Part shown: one piece after another, positions 25,850 through 36,147 of the stretch | How positions within the stretch are numbered: position 1 is the first letter of the stretch | How the letters are laid out: the number at the start of each line of letters is the position of its first letter | Source of the DNA: Sipunculus nudus | Lineage: Eukaryota > Annelida > Sipuncula > Golfingiida > Sipunculidae | Reading direction: 5' to 3' | Length of the DNA stretch: 64,000 bases | Assembly (NCBI GenBank): GCA_026874595.1 | Contig: CM049306.1 | Coordinates: 13,971,019 to 14,035,018, forward strand | Notes under the pieces: generated by a model | Seen by the model: only the letters and a program-made list of their open reading frames with translations | What the model was told of the DNA's origin: nothing | The model's database searches: none | Made by a program: the position numbers and the translations under genes

Positions 25850-27310
25850 AATGTCTCCCAGGGCATGCATTTTGCCAATAGACCTTAGATATAGGTTACA
25901 GTGACCTTATTCTACATCCAACAGCTACCGTGTGACCATCTGACTTATAACGTGTTAAAATCATGGTCTTTCACACAGCTTGCAGAATAAAGGCCACGTT
26001 GACTTATTTCAGTTTTCCCAGAAATTTTTACAGGAACCTCCCTGTATCTTAATCAAAGTCATGATAGAAGAAATGGATACAATTTGTACCCAATCTGACT
26101 CACTAGGTGCCTAAAAAATCATGTTTTTGGTAATTAATACGCTAAATATAGGTCACCATGCCCTTATTTCAGGTTTCTAAGGAGATTTGCATGAAACCTC
26201 CCTGTTCGTCTCGTTAGAAGATTCTAGGCCTAATGGATACAATTTGTGCCCCGTTAGACTGTCTTGGTGCTCAATATCATGTTTCCGATCCGTAGGTCAC
26301 AGAATATAGGTCACCATGAAAATTTTCAGGTTTCCGAGGAGATTTGCCTAGGACCTCCCTGGATGTACAGTAAGAAAATTCTAGATCAAATGGTTACAGT
26401 TTGTGCCCTTTAAACTGCCGGATTGCCTCATTTGAAGGTCTCAAAATAGAAAAGAATGCGTAAAAAATTTAAAAAAAAAATGGTGGAGCCACCATTTTGC
26501 AGGAAATGATAAAACACTCCATGATGAATATGCAAGCAAAGAATCATGGTGATCAATACATTAGTAATTCAGATACTGGAATGTTTGTATCAAATTTTAT
26601 ATTATTCTGGAGGGTATTAACGAGCCCCGTAGCTCGGAGGATATGGGTAAAGGAGACCTAATTTCAGGTTTCCTCAGATATTTTTCATGGACCTCCTAGG
26701 ATATCAAGTTAGAAAATTCAAGATCCAACGATTACGATGTGTGCCCCGTTAACTGACGACCGCTTTATTTGAAGGTCTCAAAATAGAGAAAAATGCGTAA
26801 AAATTCGAATAAATACAGGTTGCCCCACCAGGCTAGAGGAAATGATGAAACGCACCATGATCACCATGATACTGGAGCGTTTGTATCAATTTTTTAATTA
26901 TTTGGGGGGGGGGGTACCCATAGCTCAGAGGATATGAGTAAGAGAGACCTCATTTCGAATTTCCAATGAGGTTTTCCATGGACCTCTCAGGACGTTAAGT
27001 AAAAAGATTCTAAGTCTAACGGTACGATTTGTGACCTGTTAACAGACGACCTTTTTATTTGAAGGCTTTAAAAAAATTGTGAAAAAAATTCGAAAAATAT
27101 CGGAAATTACAGGTGGCGCCACCAGTCTGCAGAAACTGATGAAACACTTCATGGTCTATATGCAAAGAATCATGCCGATCAATGCATTAGTTATTCAGAT
27201 ACTTGAGCATTGTATCAATTTTTTAATAATTCTGGGGGTACTTACAAGGCACAAGCCCTATAGCTCGGAGGATATGGGTAACAGACACCGTGACAGAGAA
27301 CAGAAGCTCT
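25850..27310 (+). repeat. Tandem array of a ~180-bp AGGTCA-palindrome unit
   Basis: About seven diverged units occur. Each has, in order, ATATAGGTCACNRTGACCT-like, TTTCAGGTTTCCAAGGAGAT-like, GACCTCCCTGGATGT, AGAAGATTCTAGGCC and ACAATTTGTGCCC, with GTGGCGCCACCAG segments in the later units. The family recurs at 39890, 43370, 50260 and 58305. No coding capacity is seen. Confidence 0.75.
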
Positions 27311-27329
27311 GAGACCAAGACCTAAAACT

Positions 27330-29943
27330 GCAAAAATCGTACATTATTACAAGTTATAAATGTAATTAGTTTTTTTCTTTCACACAACGTTGATGGCGTC
27401 ACGTCCAATCGTTCTTCTGTTTTGCGCAGTTTTATATATCTCATGAGTGGCGGGATTTATGTGCCGGTAATTTTGTTTTGTCCATAGATCTTAAATTAGT
27501 TTTATCTTGTATACAAGAGACTTGTGCCATCTACAAACGTTTTGCGCATTGTACTTTGGTGCGTGTATTTTGGTTGAAATCACACATATCTCAATATGAA
27601 TAGGTCTGGAATTTTGCAAAGAACACAGATAGCTCTATTTTGAACATAATTGGTGGCGCCACCTACAATAGTTTATCCGTTTTGTCAAGATTTACATATT
27701 TCAGTAATGAATGGACTTATAAGCCAGAAGTTATGCATGCCCGGAGATCTTTGGTAGCTTTATATCACACACAATATGGTTACAACAGGCCAATTTAAAA
27801 AATTGGTATGGCAACGTCTGTGGATCTTTTCGATGCCTGAAAATTCGAGGGCTCTTACGTCAAGAGACATTTTATGTCTAACAGTCAACGCCTCCCTGAG
27901 AAATCCGAACCTGTCAGCTGGTTTTGACTTGTTACACAGTTCCTGGAAATCGACATATCGCCCAGCAGCTTTAGTCTTTACTCTAAAGACATTCCAAGGG
28001 CGTCAGTGGCGTTTGAAAACTATTCCAAAACCTCACAGCTGATATTAGAGGCTGCAGGTACCCTGTAAAAACTACTCATTTCCCATGTTTAACACATTAA
28101 TTGTTCATCATGTCTTGGTACCTTTGTCACCAGAGCACAATTAAATAACTAAAACCCCTAGATTAATAACAAATTGTCACCAAAGTAATGTGTGACAATT
28201 GGGGATCTTAATTTATGGCTCCTGTTGATTAATTATATAAAGCATGTTACAGCCCTTGACGCCAAACAAACAGCGGTCGGTCTCAGCATTGTCCCGTGTC
28301 ATAGCTAATCACAGGTTAAGAGTGCAAAACAATATTTCTCTTAAGATACATTTGACAAATTTTTAGAATATTTATATATTTTAAATAGGGCAGCATACTA
28401 ATACTTAAACCTGAAGATAAAAAAAAACTTTCGAGTGATTTAGGTTTCAAATCTGTACGTATTCACCATCGCTATACCCTTTATCAAACATCGACACGTG
28501 CAGCATCTGGATTGATCAGTGTATAGGGGATGAAGTTATCACCCGAAAGCTCAGTCCAGGTGTCAGCAGACCACCACCAACAATTAGATAATGTCGGCTC
28601 GTAGGAAATAAACAACCATTACTCACCTGTCAGGACACTATAGCGGGTATTCACACGTGTCATTGCCTCGGCAACTGGATGGCGGAGGAGGGGATTGAGA
28701 AAATCCGCATGCAATTAGGGCACCCATTTAATAAATTACTGAAATTGTGTCAGCTTCCCACTCAAGCACGGACTGGCCGGCTACTCAACAGGACAATCCA
28801 GTAAATACCTGGACTTCAAACCATGTGAGTGTGCAGGTCATGGGCTCGAGAACATGACCCTTAAATAGTTTAATACCGTCTTGGCAATACATACCTTGGC
28901 ATGTTTCCCTGAATAGACGTAGCATTCGTTCACAGTTCATTATACAGAGGGATTGTCCCATATCTCTAAACGCTGATCATAAAACCTCATCAAAATTCTA
29001 GAAAGACCTGTTTTAGTTTGGATGTGACATGTTTGGCACACTTCATGCAAGATCTGGACAAGGCTATAGTGTTCATTGAGATATTAAAGGCGAGTACCAA
29101 TTCCGCGCGATCTCGACACAGTGTCTTATTATAAATTATAAAACTAATAACTGTTGCCTGTTAAACAGCAGGTTATTGCATAACATTAAAGGCTACGTAA
29201 TCTGCATGTAAGATATTGAGTTGTGCTGGATATTACTCTTTTACTATGAGTATATAAACATGTCAACGGTTCCAATCCGTGTGTGTATAAATGATGTTAA
29301 AGCACTGTGTCAGTTTTAAAGCATGTAACTAAAACTAGTAAGTTTAAATGTTTTAATATTTGCCAGGCAGTTCCGCAGATGTACACGCAATTTTAAGCAA
29401 AATTTTTAGTTATAGAGTTAAATTAAATTTATCCATTAACTTTTCGTGAAGTATTGAAATGGGATAATGAAAGAGAGTACAGATCAGTATTTTATATCAT
29501 GTGACGAATTTTAAAATGTTGTCCATGATTTACGTGCAGACACATTTAACTGTGCTGCGGTACGCATTTGGAATTCGTGTAAACAATGTGGTCCGTGTAG
29601 GTGTCAGGTTACACATTTGTGTAACCAACAAAATAAAAGTAGTAAATGAATATGCATTTTATTATTGTATTCTTAACTCAGTTAAATAAAAGAGCGATAT
29701 ATAAACAGATTAAATGCACAGCCAGGGACAAAACATGCACACAAAATTAAAAATTACCTAGCTCGACTGTTTTGTTATGTCAAATTTACATACACTCGTA
29801 CAGCAGTCTGCAACACCCCATTATGCAAGGCTTTATGGGAGGATTATAGATTCCTCAGATCTGCATGTCATATTAGTAACAATGCAACATCATCAAAGAA
29901 ATGTTAAGACTATATAGAATATACAGTAATATGTTAGTTCCCT
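27330..29943. other. No gene seen upstream of the GPCR
   Basis: There is no convincing exon or mobile element. A GPCR 5' untranslated exon must lie in or beyond this stretch if the acceptor at 29963 is used. Confidence 0.4.
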
Positions 29944-29963
29944 TTTGTTTATTGTCTTTGCAG
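29941..29963 (+). promoter_or_regulatory. 3' splice site in the GPCR 5' untranslated region
   Basis: A pyrimidine-rich run, CCTTTTGTTTATTGTCTTTG, is followed by CAG and lies 54 bases before the ATG. It implies a non-coding 5' exon upstream. The match to the acceptor consensus is strong, but no transcript was available. Confidence 0.5.
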
Positions 29964-30017
29964 ATAAGGAGCACAAATAAAACACAGCAGATGTTATAAG
30001 TGAACTAACCCGTCAAA

Positions 30018-33006
30018 ATGTTATCTACAAAAAAACAGACCTGCATCTTATACTTCGCACTAACTACTGCAACCGTAACGCGCTTTACCTGCGACGCCTT
30101 CGTTGAATTGACAGCAGAACATGCGGCTAGTGGCAAACACACCACGGTAAAGGCTGACCAGTTCGATGATGGCACAACCACACGGGTCCATACCACGACG
30201 GAGAACATTGCATCCAACTATAAAGATCCAACGGTGGCAAAAATTGACAGTACACGAAAGCGGATCATGTCTTCATCGTCTGTCCGGGCAAGCTCATATT
30301 GGAGAGGTTCCTCGGGCATAATACCTACAGGTCTCCCAAAAACAATTGGCCAAAAGACAAACGGTTTAAATGATGTTCCGACCACCACGACGTCAGTATT
30401 AGCAATAAAGAACACAAGTCATATTTGGACAATAAAACCTTCAGCTTTAACAAATAATTGTTCAAGAAACAGTCCAGCCTTTACCACATCAGTGCCCCCT
30501 CTACAGGATGATTCAACTCCAAGAGCAGTTACAAACACACCAGGAAATGATAGAATCATTACCACAGTGACTGTCAGAGTAGTAGAGTCAGGTCCAGGTT
30601 CCAGAAATAACATGTCTAGAAACGACCAAGATTTAACAAGATGGACCTCTCGACTGCTTAGAAATTTGAACCCCAAATCAAATTTTACCGATGGTACTTT
30701 TTACCTTTCAAACGTGACAAATCATTCGACAAGTGAACAAGAAACAGGAGACTCGGAAGTGAATCCGTTAATTATCACATCAAGAGAAGTGTACAAGTAC
30801 GGGATGACTTTCATCTTCGTCTTTGGGGTCGTTGGTAACTCTCTGATCATGCTCATCATATACCGCGGAAAGACAGGTCGCACGTCCAGTAGTTTGTATT
30901 TATTAACTCTTGCTGTTTTAGATCAATACATCATAGTCGCTGCTGTGTTTGGTAGTCATGTGATAAGATCATTTACCGGGTTCGATTATATACGAGCAAG
31001 TCGCCATTCATGTAAAGTCGCCTACTTTACCATTGTCACGTGTGCACAATCTTCTTTCTGGTTAGTTGCCATAATGTGCTTCGAGAGGGCGTTAGTGTTG
31101 ACCCGTCCGATGCGATTCAAAGACAAGTTCAACAAAAAAACCACCAGAGTGATCATCTGCATCACAGTGTTTTTCTGGACGCTAAAAAATGTGCACATGT
31201 TTTGGTCAAACGGTGCCGAATATAAGCGCGACGAAAATGGCACTCTGGTATTGAAGTCAGAGTGTGGTTTTGTTCAAGGCCCATTGCTTGATTTCAACAT
31301 TCGAATCAGACCCTGGATTGACTATGCAGTTACATTTACAGCCGCCTTGGTTATACTGATTTCTAATATCATCATTGTGTGTTTACTTTTACGCTCAAAA
31401 AGACTGCGACGTACCTCGTCCAACAAGGGTCACAGCGGGACGCACCATCACCTGATGGCGATGTTGGTCACTGTCAGCATTGCGTTTCTCGTCTTCGCCC
31501 TTCCTCTCCAAATTGTCACGATCCTGGTTCCCAGGAATCCAAACGACGTTAAAAGGTAGGTTTTACTGACATAATTCCTACATTTTGTTTTTTTGCAGCG
31601 AATTGCGCACATGGGAATGGGTAATTTTGTTTTTTGTTATGGTAGAAATGGACTATACCTTGGCTGCCAAAGACAAGGTTTAACCCCTATCAGGCTCTTC
31701 GATCGTTTCAGTGCTTGGTGAGGCAAGTTATGAGAAGGCTTTAAAACTAGTGTACCAAATTGATTTAGAGGGGAAGCCCCCCCCCCCCCCCCCCCCCCCG
31801 TTGGCCATAAAAATAAATCTGGATAATAGAATAATACCGATATTTTGCCGGATTTTGCGTCTTTTCTTCCTTTTACTTCTGAATGATATTTATGTTTTGT
31901 TTACTGACAGTCCAGACACATTTGTTTTCCTGCGCCAGGGTGCTGACCCTCCTCTTTTCTAAGATCCTGCATCCTGGGAATCACCCGTCAGAAGGCGAAT
32001 TTATTAATGTGTACCGCAGTTGTTGGCACTTTTGTGATTACAAAGTGACACCGTCAACGAAAGTAGCAGGGGTTACGTGATCTGCCTGGTCTGTGTATAT
32101 TTCTGTGTCCGATGCATATCTAAAAACTCGGAATGAATTCGATGAAATTTTGTGGAAGGATTGGCAATGGGCAAGAGAAGAAAAACTGTAATTTTTGGAC
32201 GGTTCTGCGGGTGCATTCCTCGCCGACCTTTTTCTTTTGCTTTCATATCTTGTTCGAGTCAAGGGAGCAAGAATTCAAATTCAGTGAATCATTCTGGAAT
32301 GGTTGGATAAAGGTCGATTAAAGTTTTGGTAAGGCCTTGGTGCGGTTACAGCTATTGGCACAGGGATGCCCTTTGTGAGTGCTTTCTAGTTTACACCTGT
32401 ATTTTTACCGTCTTCCTTGTGGATTCTGTTACTTAGATATACATGTGTGTTAATTTACGGTTGTTGTACGTAAATTTTGCTCGGGACAACCTCAAGCTCG
32501 GTATTGAATAATGAAACTTTTTTAAATATTATACGTTTCGTTGCATATTTCCTAAGTTTTTACATCATCCAGGATATATTGATGGATATAAGTGTGTTTA
32601 TGCAATGGGGAATCCTATTTTCTCCTTTTTACTCCAACAGCTGCATCAGATTATCACCTATAGAGATAATCATTGGTCATCACACTTTGACATCTTGAAA
32701 TCATATTACGGGGGGGCATATTATGCATTCTTATTAATTTGTTTTTGTTTTCTTTTCAGCGAGGCAGCAGGGAAGGCTTCGCTCCTGTGGTCGCTGGGTC
32801 TGTTGATGAGTTACGCTAACAGCGCTGTCAACTTCTACATCTACTGTGCGAGTTGCCGAATGTTCCGCCATGATTTAGTTGAGATTTTGACATGCAGGAA
32901 ATATAAAGAAAAAGAGGCAACAAACCACAAAAGCATGTCTGGTCATGTAAAATCACATGCAGGTTCGGTTATGGTGAACTCAGAGACCATATCCACAAGT
33001 CTTTGA
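30018..33006 (+). CDS. Class A (rhodopsin-like) GPCR, probable peptide receptor
   Basis: Two coding exons, 30018-31555 and 32760-33006, join through AAAAG|GTAGGT and TTTTCAG|C (phase 2) to give 594 aa. Residues 1-26 look like a signal peptide. About 27-255 form a Thr/Ser-rich ectodomain with N-glycosylation sequons at N132, N147, N198, N222, N232 and N235. Seven membrane segments follow: TM1 about 259-282 (G273-N274), TM2 292-313 (D302), TM3 333-355 after C332 (which pairs with C416 in loop 2), TM4 near 376-396, TM5 433-458, TM6 479-504 (P496) and TM7 519-541. The DRY motif is E356-R357-A358. NPxxY is N537-F-Y-I-Y541, lacking the usual Pro. A Ser-rich tail ends the protein. It should couple to G proteins at the plasma membrane; the ligand is not inferable. 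The single coding intron falls in the loop between TM6 and TM7. Confidence 0.92.
31777..31799. repeat. C23 homopolymer in the GPCR intron
   Basis: Uninterrupted run of C about 220 bp into the 1.2-kb intron 31556-32759. It reads as G23 on the other strand. Confidence 0.95.
32760..33006 (+). CDS. GPCR exon 2 (TM7 and cytoplasmic tail)
   Basis: The exon starts after TCTTTTCAG with a C that completes an AGC Ser codon. It encodes residues 513-594: TM7 with N-F-Y-I-Y, then CASCRMFRHDL, a basic stretch and a Ser-rich tail, stopping at TGA 33004-33006. Read without splicing, the frame upstream of 32760 is intron. Confidence 0.9.
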
Positions 33007-33160
33007 AATGACAGACTTCTGTAAGAATACAGGACTGTTCTGCACTATGGTAGGACGCAAAGGATGCTTCTGATGGCCTTAGAATGCTCTATCTATGAAC
33101 ATTTGTAACTCTTCTGAAGTGAAGGTACGGAGCTTGAATCTAGTCGCTTTGATGGTGCAT

Positions 33161-33166
33161 AATAAA
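33161..33166 (+). terminator. Probable GPCR polyadenylation signal
   Basis: AATAAA lies about 155 bp after the stop codon, the first canonical hexamer downstream. Confidence 0.5.
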
Positions 33167-33478
33167 AATAATCTGGTCATAAAAACGTGCACTTATAAAT
33201 GTCTAAAAATTCCTCCACCCTAATCCAAAGAATCTGAAATATTGGTCCTGTACCATATCATCTCCATCCTACACACTGTGACGTAAGATGGCACTTCCTG
33301 CACTTTTGAAAAGGAACGAGGTGCTCTGTGATTAAAAATATCAGTTCATCTCCATTTCATTATAGTTTTCATTATCATGAACAAGGGTGCTTTTAGTTTT
33401 AGTTTATTATGATATATATAAGGAAAAACGATTTTTATCGTAATTAAGGAAGAATATAAATGAAAGATTTGATGACAA

Positions 33479-33531
33479 TATATATATATATATATAAATA
33501 TATGTGTAAGTGTGTGTGTGTGTGTGTGTGT
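33479..33531. repeat. (TA)n/(TG)n compound microsatellite
   Basis: A TA run, a short AATATATG spacer, then about 11 TG dinucleotides. Confidence 0.9.
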
Positions 33532-34650
33532 TAAATATGGATAAAACGGTTGCAGCTGGAATGGTCATTCTTGTCAACAGCAGTATGTCACTTGACTCCA
33601 CCGAGTTGGACGACAAAATATAGCGGTGGTCTTCTGTACAGCTGTGGCAAAAAGAGGACGAGACAGGTGTAAAATGATATCATTTACTCTATAATCAAGG
33701 ATTGGATACAACTAAGGTCTGTCATGCTGCAAAATACACATACATGCACATCAAATCAATAGTGCTGTTTATTTATTTCTTTATTCTTCTCTTTGAGACG
33801 AAGAGTATTGTTTTAACATGTTATCATATCATATATTATAGTGTTTACCATCTGTTTCTTTTCTTCAGGTTCCTCAATAAATTACACAAAAGTAATTTTC
33901 CGAAAAGTGTCATTTTTCAATATGATGTGTTACATTAGATTGACTTCTTTCTAAACTTTCTAAACCAGTTGTCCAGTGACTCATTTTTATATCATAATCT
34001 AAATTTCAACTGAAAGTTGAGGCTTTTTCATTCAACCCTTTAAATGTTATCGAGGCGGTATCCGCATTCTTCTTGTGTCCTCTGTCAAGCCGTGTGTTTT
34101 GACGGGCATTGTCATGCATCTGGTGACGGGATTGGAAGCAACCTCCAATATAAAGAGTTAATGTTTCCATAATAAGAAATATAACTGTGCCATACTCTCG
34201 AGATTTCTGTTCTCACAATGTTTTACTCATTTTATGTTACTCCTTTTGATATATTCTATTGATAACGAATGACCCTTGTGAAAAATTGTATAAGCCTTTT
34301 TGTGGCCCTATAAGGTTAAGAAATCCGATGAAAGTTATAAATAAGCCATTCAAGTCTCTACTGTACACATTAATTTCAATTTATCGTTTATGTTGTGAAC
34401 ATTGTTAAAATACTAAAATACTAGATCCGATCGAGCAAGATGCATTGTCATGGAGCTCTTTTTAGCACATGCTGTGTTCTCATGTTTCCAGTAGGCCTAT
34501 TTGGAGCACGACGGTATCAAATGCCGTAAAACGTAAAAGCGTGGTGGACTGAATCATGCATGATCGATATTTTTCAGGAACAAAGAATTCGACACACTGG
34601 TACTCCCCTAGACCTTGCAAACAATAGACACCTATGCATGGCATGCATGG
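33532..34650. other. No gene seen between GPCR and UPF0489 gene
   Basis: A/T-rich intergenic DNA between convergently transcribed genes; no repeat boundary recognised. Confidence 0.5.
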
Positions 34651-34656
34651 TTTATT
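34651..34656 (-). terminator. Probable polyadenylation signal of UPF0489 gene 1
   Basis: AATAAA on the minus strand, about 120 bp past the stop codon at 34774-34776. Confidence 0.45.
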
Positions 34657-34773
34657 CGGTTCAGTTCGAAGATCATTATTCAGTTATCTCCGTGCGCTTC
34701 ATGACAGAATAAAATTGCACGAGTACTAGATTGAGGTCGATGTCTATATTTAAAAATGTGGAATGAAAATATT

Positions 34774-35952
34774 TCATAATTGTTTATGAAGTCTGGGCCA
34801 CCCACCTTGACCTCCGAGTAAGTCCAAATCAAAATGAACTTTGTAAGGATGACTTAATTTTGACCTAAATATATCTAATATCCCATTCTCTATTAACTCA
34901 AAATGGTTCCTAGGCGTGTAACCATCCCTTATTGACCTGCAGACTGTCACAAGCTTTGGATGAGGGTAACGACCGTCAACAAACATTCTCTGTAACCTTT
35001 TTAGGCGGGAATGCACATCAGCCTCGTTTGGAGAGTACCAGAGAACGACGGTTTCGTTTGGATGATTGAAGCCGTGACAAATTTGAAAGGTACCAGACGA
35101 GCGCTTACTGTTGATGAAGAAGCTTGACTTTGGTGTGGTCATCATGCATATTCCTGTCCGCGCGAGAGCTTGCAGGTGAGAGCGTTCAAAATGTAGTAAA
35201 TGTCGGGCAAATGCGTTCATACGTCTGGTGTACACTGCTCGATTTCTAGTGCACAAGTACGCTGGGAATTTGGACATTACTGTCTGGAGATGATTTGCCG
35301 CAAATCTTTGCAGTTGGGACTCGTACCCGACACATGGCATGTTAGAGTTTTTACACAACTCGATGGCTTTGTGAACTATGGGCATCAACAGAGCCTCCCC
35401 GGGAATCTCGTGTTCTGTCCGCCGTGGACACACCAAGCGATTTACCAAGCCATCTATTGTTTCCACCAGAGGCCAGGGGGCGCCAGCATCGACCAGCTGC
35501 TGCCCAGCACTCTGGCAACCAAAAAAGTCCTCATCAATGTCGATCAGAAGTGACTCATCCTGTTTGATCCAGGTACCTGACAACAGGTTCTTCACGGCCT
35601 GGTCTTCCGAGATCTCCTCCCATTCATAGCGACCTTTTATCCTACACTTCTCAGGTGAAAGTTTAAACATTTCTTTATCCATGAAGCCTAAATCAAGCAT
35701 AGTTTTGTTATAGTAAAAACACATTGGGTCCTTTTCTGTAACGATTGTTCGACATGCACAATACACATTTTCTTCCTCCCCCTCTGGGCCTATCACTCGG
35801 GTTTCTCCGTAATTCATGACTCCTCGTAACCACTCTCCATCGGGATGATTCGGAGAATCCCAGCGTGGCCACACCCATATGAACCGCTTGAACATCCCAG
35901 TCATCGCGGCAGCCAGGAAAAAGAAAACATGTACCGGCATATTAAAAGATGT
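34774..35952 (-). CDS. UPF0489 gene 1, exon 4 (main domain and C terminus)
   Basis: The end given uses the in-frame cryptic acceptor CATGCAG at 35953-35955, adding 13 residues (TSFNMPVHVFFFL) before [10 protein letters not shown]. The position homologous to the paralogue's acceptor is 35913/35914, where the dinucleotide is TG after an intact pyrimidine tract. The frame stays open either way, down to TGA at 34774-34776. Confidence 0.8.
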   Translation of the reverse strand, partial: TSFNMPVHVFFFLAAAMTGMFKRFIWVWPRWDSPNHPDGEWLRGVMNYGETRVIGPEGEEENVYCACRTIVTEKDPMCFYYNKTMLDLGFMDKEMFKLSPEKCRIKGRYEWEEISEDQAVKNLLSGTWIKQDESLLIDIDEDFFGCQSAGQQLVDAGAPWPLVETIDGLVNRLVCPRRTEHEIPGEALLMPIVHKAIELCKNSNMPCVGYESQLQRFAANHLQTVMSKFPAYLCTRNRAVYTRRMNAFARHLLHFERSHLQALARTGICMMTTPKSSFFINSKRSSGTFQICHGFNHPNETVVLWYSPNEADVHSRLKRLQRMFVDGRYPHPKLVTVCRSIRDGYTPRNHFELIENGILDIFRSKLSHPYKVHFDLDLLGGQGGWPRLHKQL

Positions 35953-36067
35953 CTGCATGAATTTATATTAAATCAGTTATATTGCAATCAAACAAATCAG
36001 CAAAAAATCAGATATGCGACGCTTTCAAGGTTGTTCATGTATCCCGACGTTCAGGAGTACAAATCCA

Positions 36068-36147
<80 letters not shown>

